Assembly (NCBI GenBank): GCA_945897655.1
Contig: CAMDHB010000220.1
Coordinates: 1 to 6,139, forward strand
DNA length: 6,139 bases
Reading direction: 5' to 3'
DNA from: Pseudorhodobacter antarcticus
GTDB taxonomy: Bacteria; Pseudomonadota; Alphaproteobacteria; Rhodobacterales; Rhodobacteraceae
Part shown: in pieces, positions 4,670 to 6,139 of the stretch
Numbering within the stretch: the stretch's first letter is position 1
Layout: each line of letters opens with the position of its first letter
Notes under the pieces: generated by a model
What the model saw: the letters and a program-made list of their open reading frames with translations, nothing else
Database searches by the model: none
What the model was told of the DNA's origin: nothing
Translations under genes and position numbers: made by a program

Positions 4670-6139
4670 GGGCGCATCATACCATCCATCGTGGCACGCT
4701 GCAGGGCCGCCCTCACGATATCGGCATTGACGGGCATCAGGTGGGCCGTCCGCGTCCAGACAATCGCCGTGTCGATCCGGCGATTGGGGTAAATCTGGGT
4801 CAGGGCGTGGTGATAGGCGGCCAACTGGCGCAGCAGGCCTTCGGGGATGGCATCGGGGTGGTCTGGCACCACGGCATTCGACTTGAAATCAACCGCCAGA
4901 ACCCGGTCCGGCCCGATGATCAGCCGGTCAATCACGCCATACAGACGGTGGTTGCCAAGGTCCGCCGTCACCGCAACCTCGGCCAGGGTCCCATCTGCGA
5001 ACAGATGTGCCAGCGACGTGTCGATCAGCACAGCCTCTACCTCGGGCCAGAGGATGGTGCGCAGGTCGGTGTCTGGCACCAGATGGGCGGCCAGGGCGGG
5101 CCAATCGGTTGGGGGCCGGGTGGGCAGATATTGCAACAAACGGTGGACCGCATCGCCCCGCACCGTGGCACCCAAGGTTCCCTCCCCCGGCAGCGCCTTG
5201 GCCCCCCCAAGGTCCGAAGGCGTAATCACTTCCGGCACCGGCACGTGCGCCGCCGCAAAACTCGCCCAAGGTGCAGGGGTCGGGTCCGACGTCATGGTCA
5301 GGGCCTGCGGGCCCAGCGGCGCGGGCCAATCGCCCGTTTCATACCGCGCCTCGGCGCCCACGCGGTTCATCCCCTCGGCTGCAATCGCATACCAGCTTGC
5401 CGGTTTGGTCACCGCCCCCGCCGCTGCGATGATCAGCCAGCACCTCGCCCGGGTCATGGCCACGTAAAGCAGGCGCAAATTCTCCTCCGCCTCGCGACGC
5501 TGCTTGTCGGCCCGCAGGGCAGCGATGTGCGGCGGGCTGTCGGCGGCGGGCACTTTCCAAACCGGGCGACCGTCGTCCAGATAAATCTCGTCCCGGTCCT
5601 TCGGCTTGCGGTCCGCCGTATCTGGCAGGATCACAATCTCAGATTCCAACCCCTTGGCGCCATGCACCGTCATCACCCGGATCCGTTGCCCCGACGCCTC
5701 GGCCTGCCGTTTGATGTCTATGCTTTCGGCATCCAGCCAGATCAGAAAACCGGTCAGGCTGGGCACATCCGCGCGTTCATAGGCCAGCGTCTGGTTCAAC
5801 AACTCGTCAATCCCATCCTCCGCCTCATCCCCCAAACGGGCCACCAACCTGCGCCGCCCGTCGTGCTGCACAAGAACCCGTTCCAGCAGATCATAGGGTC
5901 GCACAAAATCAACCTGCTCGCGCAGATCGGACAAAAGTGTCACTGTATCGGCATACAGAGCCTGTTTTGCGACCAACGCCTGCCACAACGCCCCCTTCCG
6001 CCCCTGTGCCAGATCGTAAAGTTCAGCTTCGGTCAGCCCGTATAAAGGTGACCGCAACACCGCCGCCAGCGACAGGTCATCATCCGGCGTGTCCAGAAAG
6101 GCTAGCAGCGCCAACAGGTCCTTGACCGCCAGTTCCGCG
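4666..6139 (-). CDS. addA: AddA helicase-nuclease, C-terminal part (5' end beyond the right edge)
   Basis: AddA is the helicase-nuclease subunit of AddAB, which resects double-strand DNA breaks for RecA-dependent recombination, the role RecBCD plays in enterobacteria. The 490 visible residues are roughly the last two-fifths of a protein usually near 1,100 residues. The helicase part shows the UvrD-type motif VMTVHGAKGLE (about visible residues 155-165) and LLYVAMTRAR, motif VI with the arginine finger (223-232). The C-terminal PD-(D/E)XK nuclease shows GDAVHRLL (His332), GVIDRL (Asp404), VDFKSN (Asp417, Lys419) and QLAAY (Gln438, Tyr442), so the nuclease appears active. The frame is open to the window edge, so the start, the Walker A box and addB are not visible. 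The in-frame TTG at 6114 is an internal leucine codon. Confidence 0.96.
   Translation of the reverse strand, partial: AELAVKDLLALLAFLDTPDDDLSLAAVLRSPLYGLTEAELYDLAQGRKGALWQALVAKQALYADTVTLLSDLREQVDFVRPYDLLERVLVQHDGRRRLVARLGDEAEDGIDELLNQTLAYERADVPSLTGFLIWLDAESIDIKRQAEASGQRIRVMTVHGAKGLESEIVILPDTADRKPKDRDEIYLDDGRPVWKVPAADSPPHIAALRADKQRREAEENLRLLYVAMTRARCWLIIAAAGAVTKPASWYAIAAEGMNRVGAEARYETGDWPAPLGPQALTMTSDPTPAPWASFAAAHVPVPEVITPSDLGGAKALPGEGTLGATVRGDAVHRLLQYLPTRPPTDWPALAAHLVPDTDLRTILWPEVEAVLIDTSLAHLFADGTLAEVAVTADLGNHRLYGVIDRLIIGPDRVLAVDFKSNAVVPDHPDAIPEGLLRQLAAYHHALTQIYPNRRIDTAIVWTRTAHLMPVNADIVRAALQRATMDGMMRP

Noticed and set aside
4741..6045. Long plus-strand open frame of 434 residues
   Set aside because: It is fully antisense to addA, whose helicase and nuclease motifs are unmistakable. 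The composition is His/Arg/Gln/Pro-rich shadow sequence.

Overview
The window is GC-rich chromosomal DNA from an alphaproteobacterium, most likely of the Rhodobacteraceae (Rhodobacter/Roseobacter relatives). I judge this from the protein sequences (HslV, HslU, TrxA, and an alphaproteobacterial-type AddA with a C-terminal nuclease domain) and from the codon use. No species can be named from the sequence alone. Apart from a transposase remnant at the left edge, every gene lies on the minus strand, so the biological reading order runs from right to left.

In that order the window holds: the C-terminal 490 residues of addA (double-strand-break repair helicase-nuclease, cut by the right edge); trxA (thioredoxin); tandem hairpins ending in an intrinsic terminator; hslV (protease subunit of HslUV); an unnamed polytopic membrane protein, DUF2157-like; hslU (the AAA+ unfoldase of HslUV); a second intrinsic terminator built on an 18-bp perfect palindrome; and a predicted lipoprotein of the DUF900 alpha/beta-hydrolase type. 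At the far left, on the plus strand, is the last 43 codons of an IS630-family transposase. It runs tail to tail with the hydrolase gene and ends 12 bp from it.

The genes fall into three or four transcription units. addA-trxA is one, with a possible extra trxA promoter overlapping the addA stop. hslV-membrane protein-hslU is a second: it is bracketed by terminators, joined by two 4-bp ATGA overlaps, and preceded by a heat-shock-like -10 element. The hydrolase gene is a third.

Most of this is core housekeeping content and I do not see a defence island or other obviously new system. The feature most worth following up is the membrane protein translationally coupled between the two halves of the HslUV protease, which suggests a membrane partner of, or a client link to, that protease. 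The second is the IS630 end, which appears to lie exactly at, and perhaps to create, the stop codon of the hydrolase gene. No intergenic stretch exceeds 300 bases; the longest are about 90 bp and are described below.
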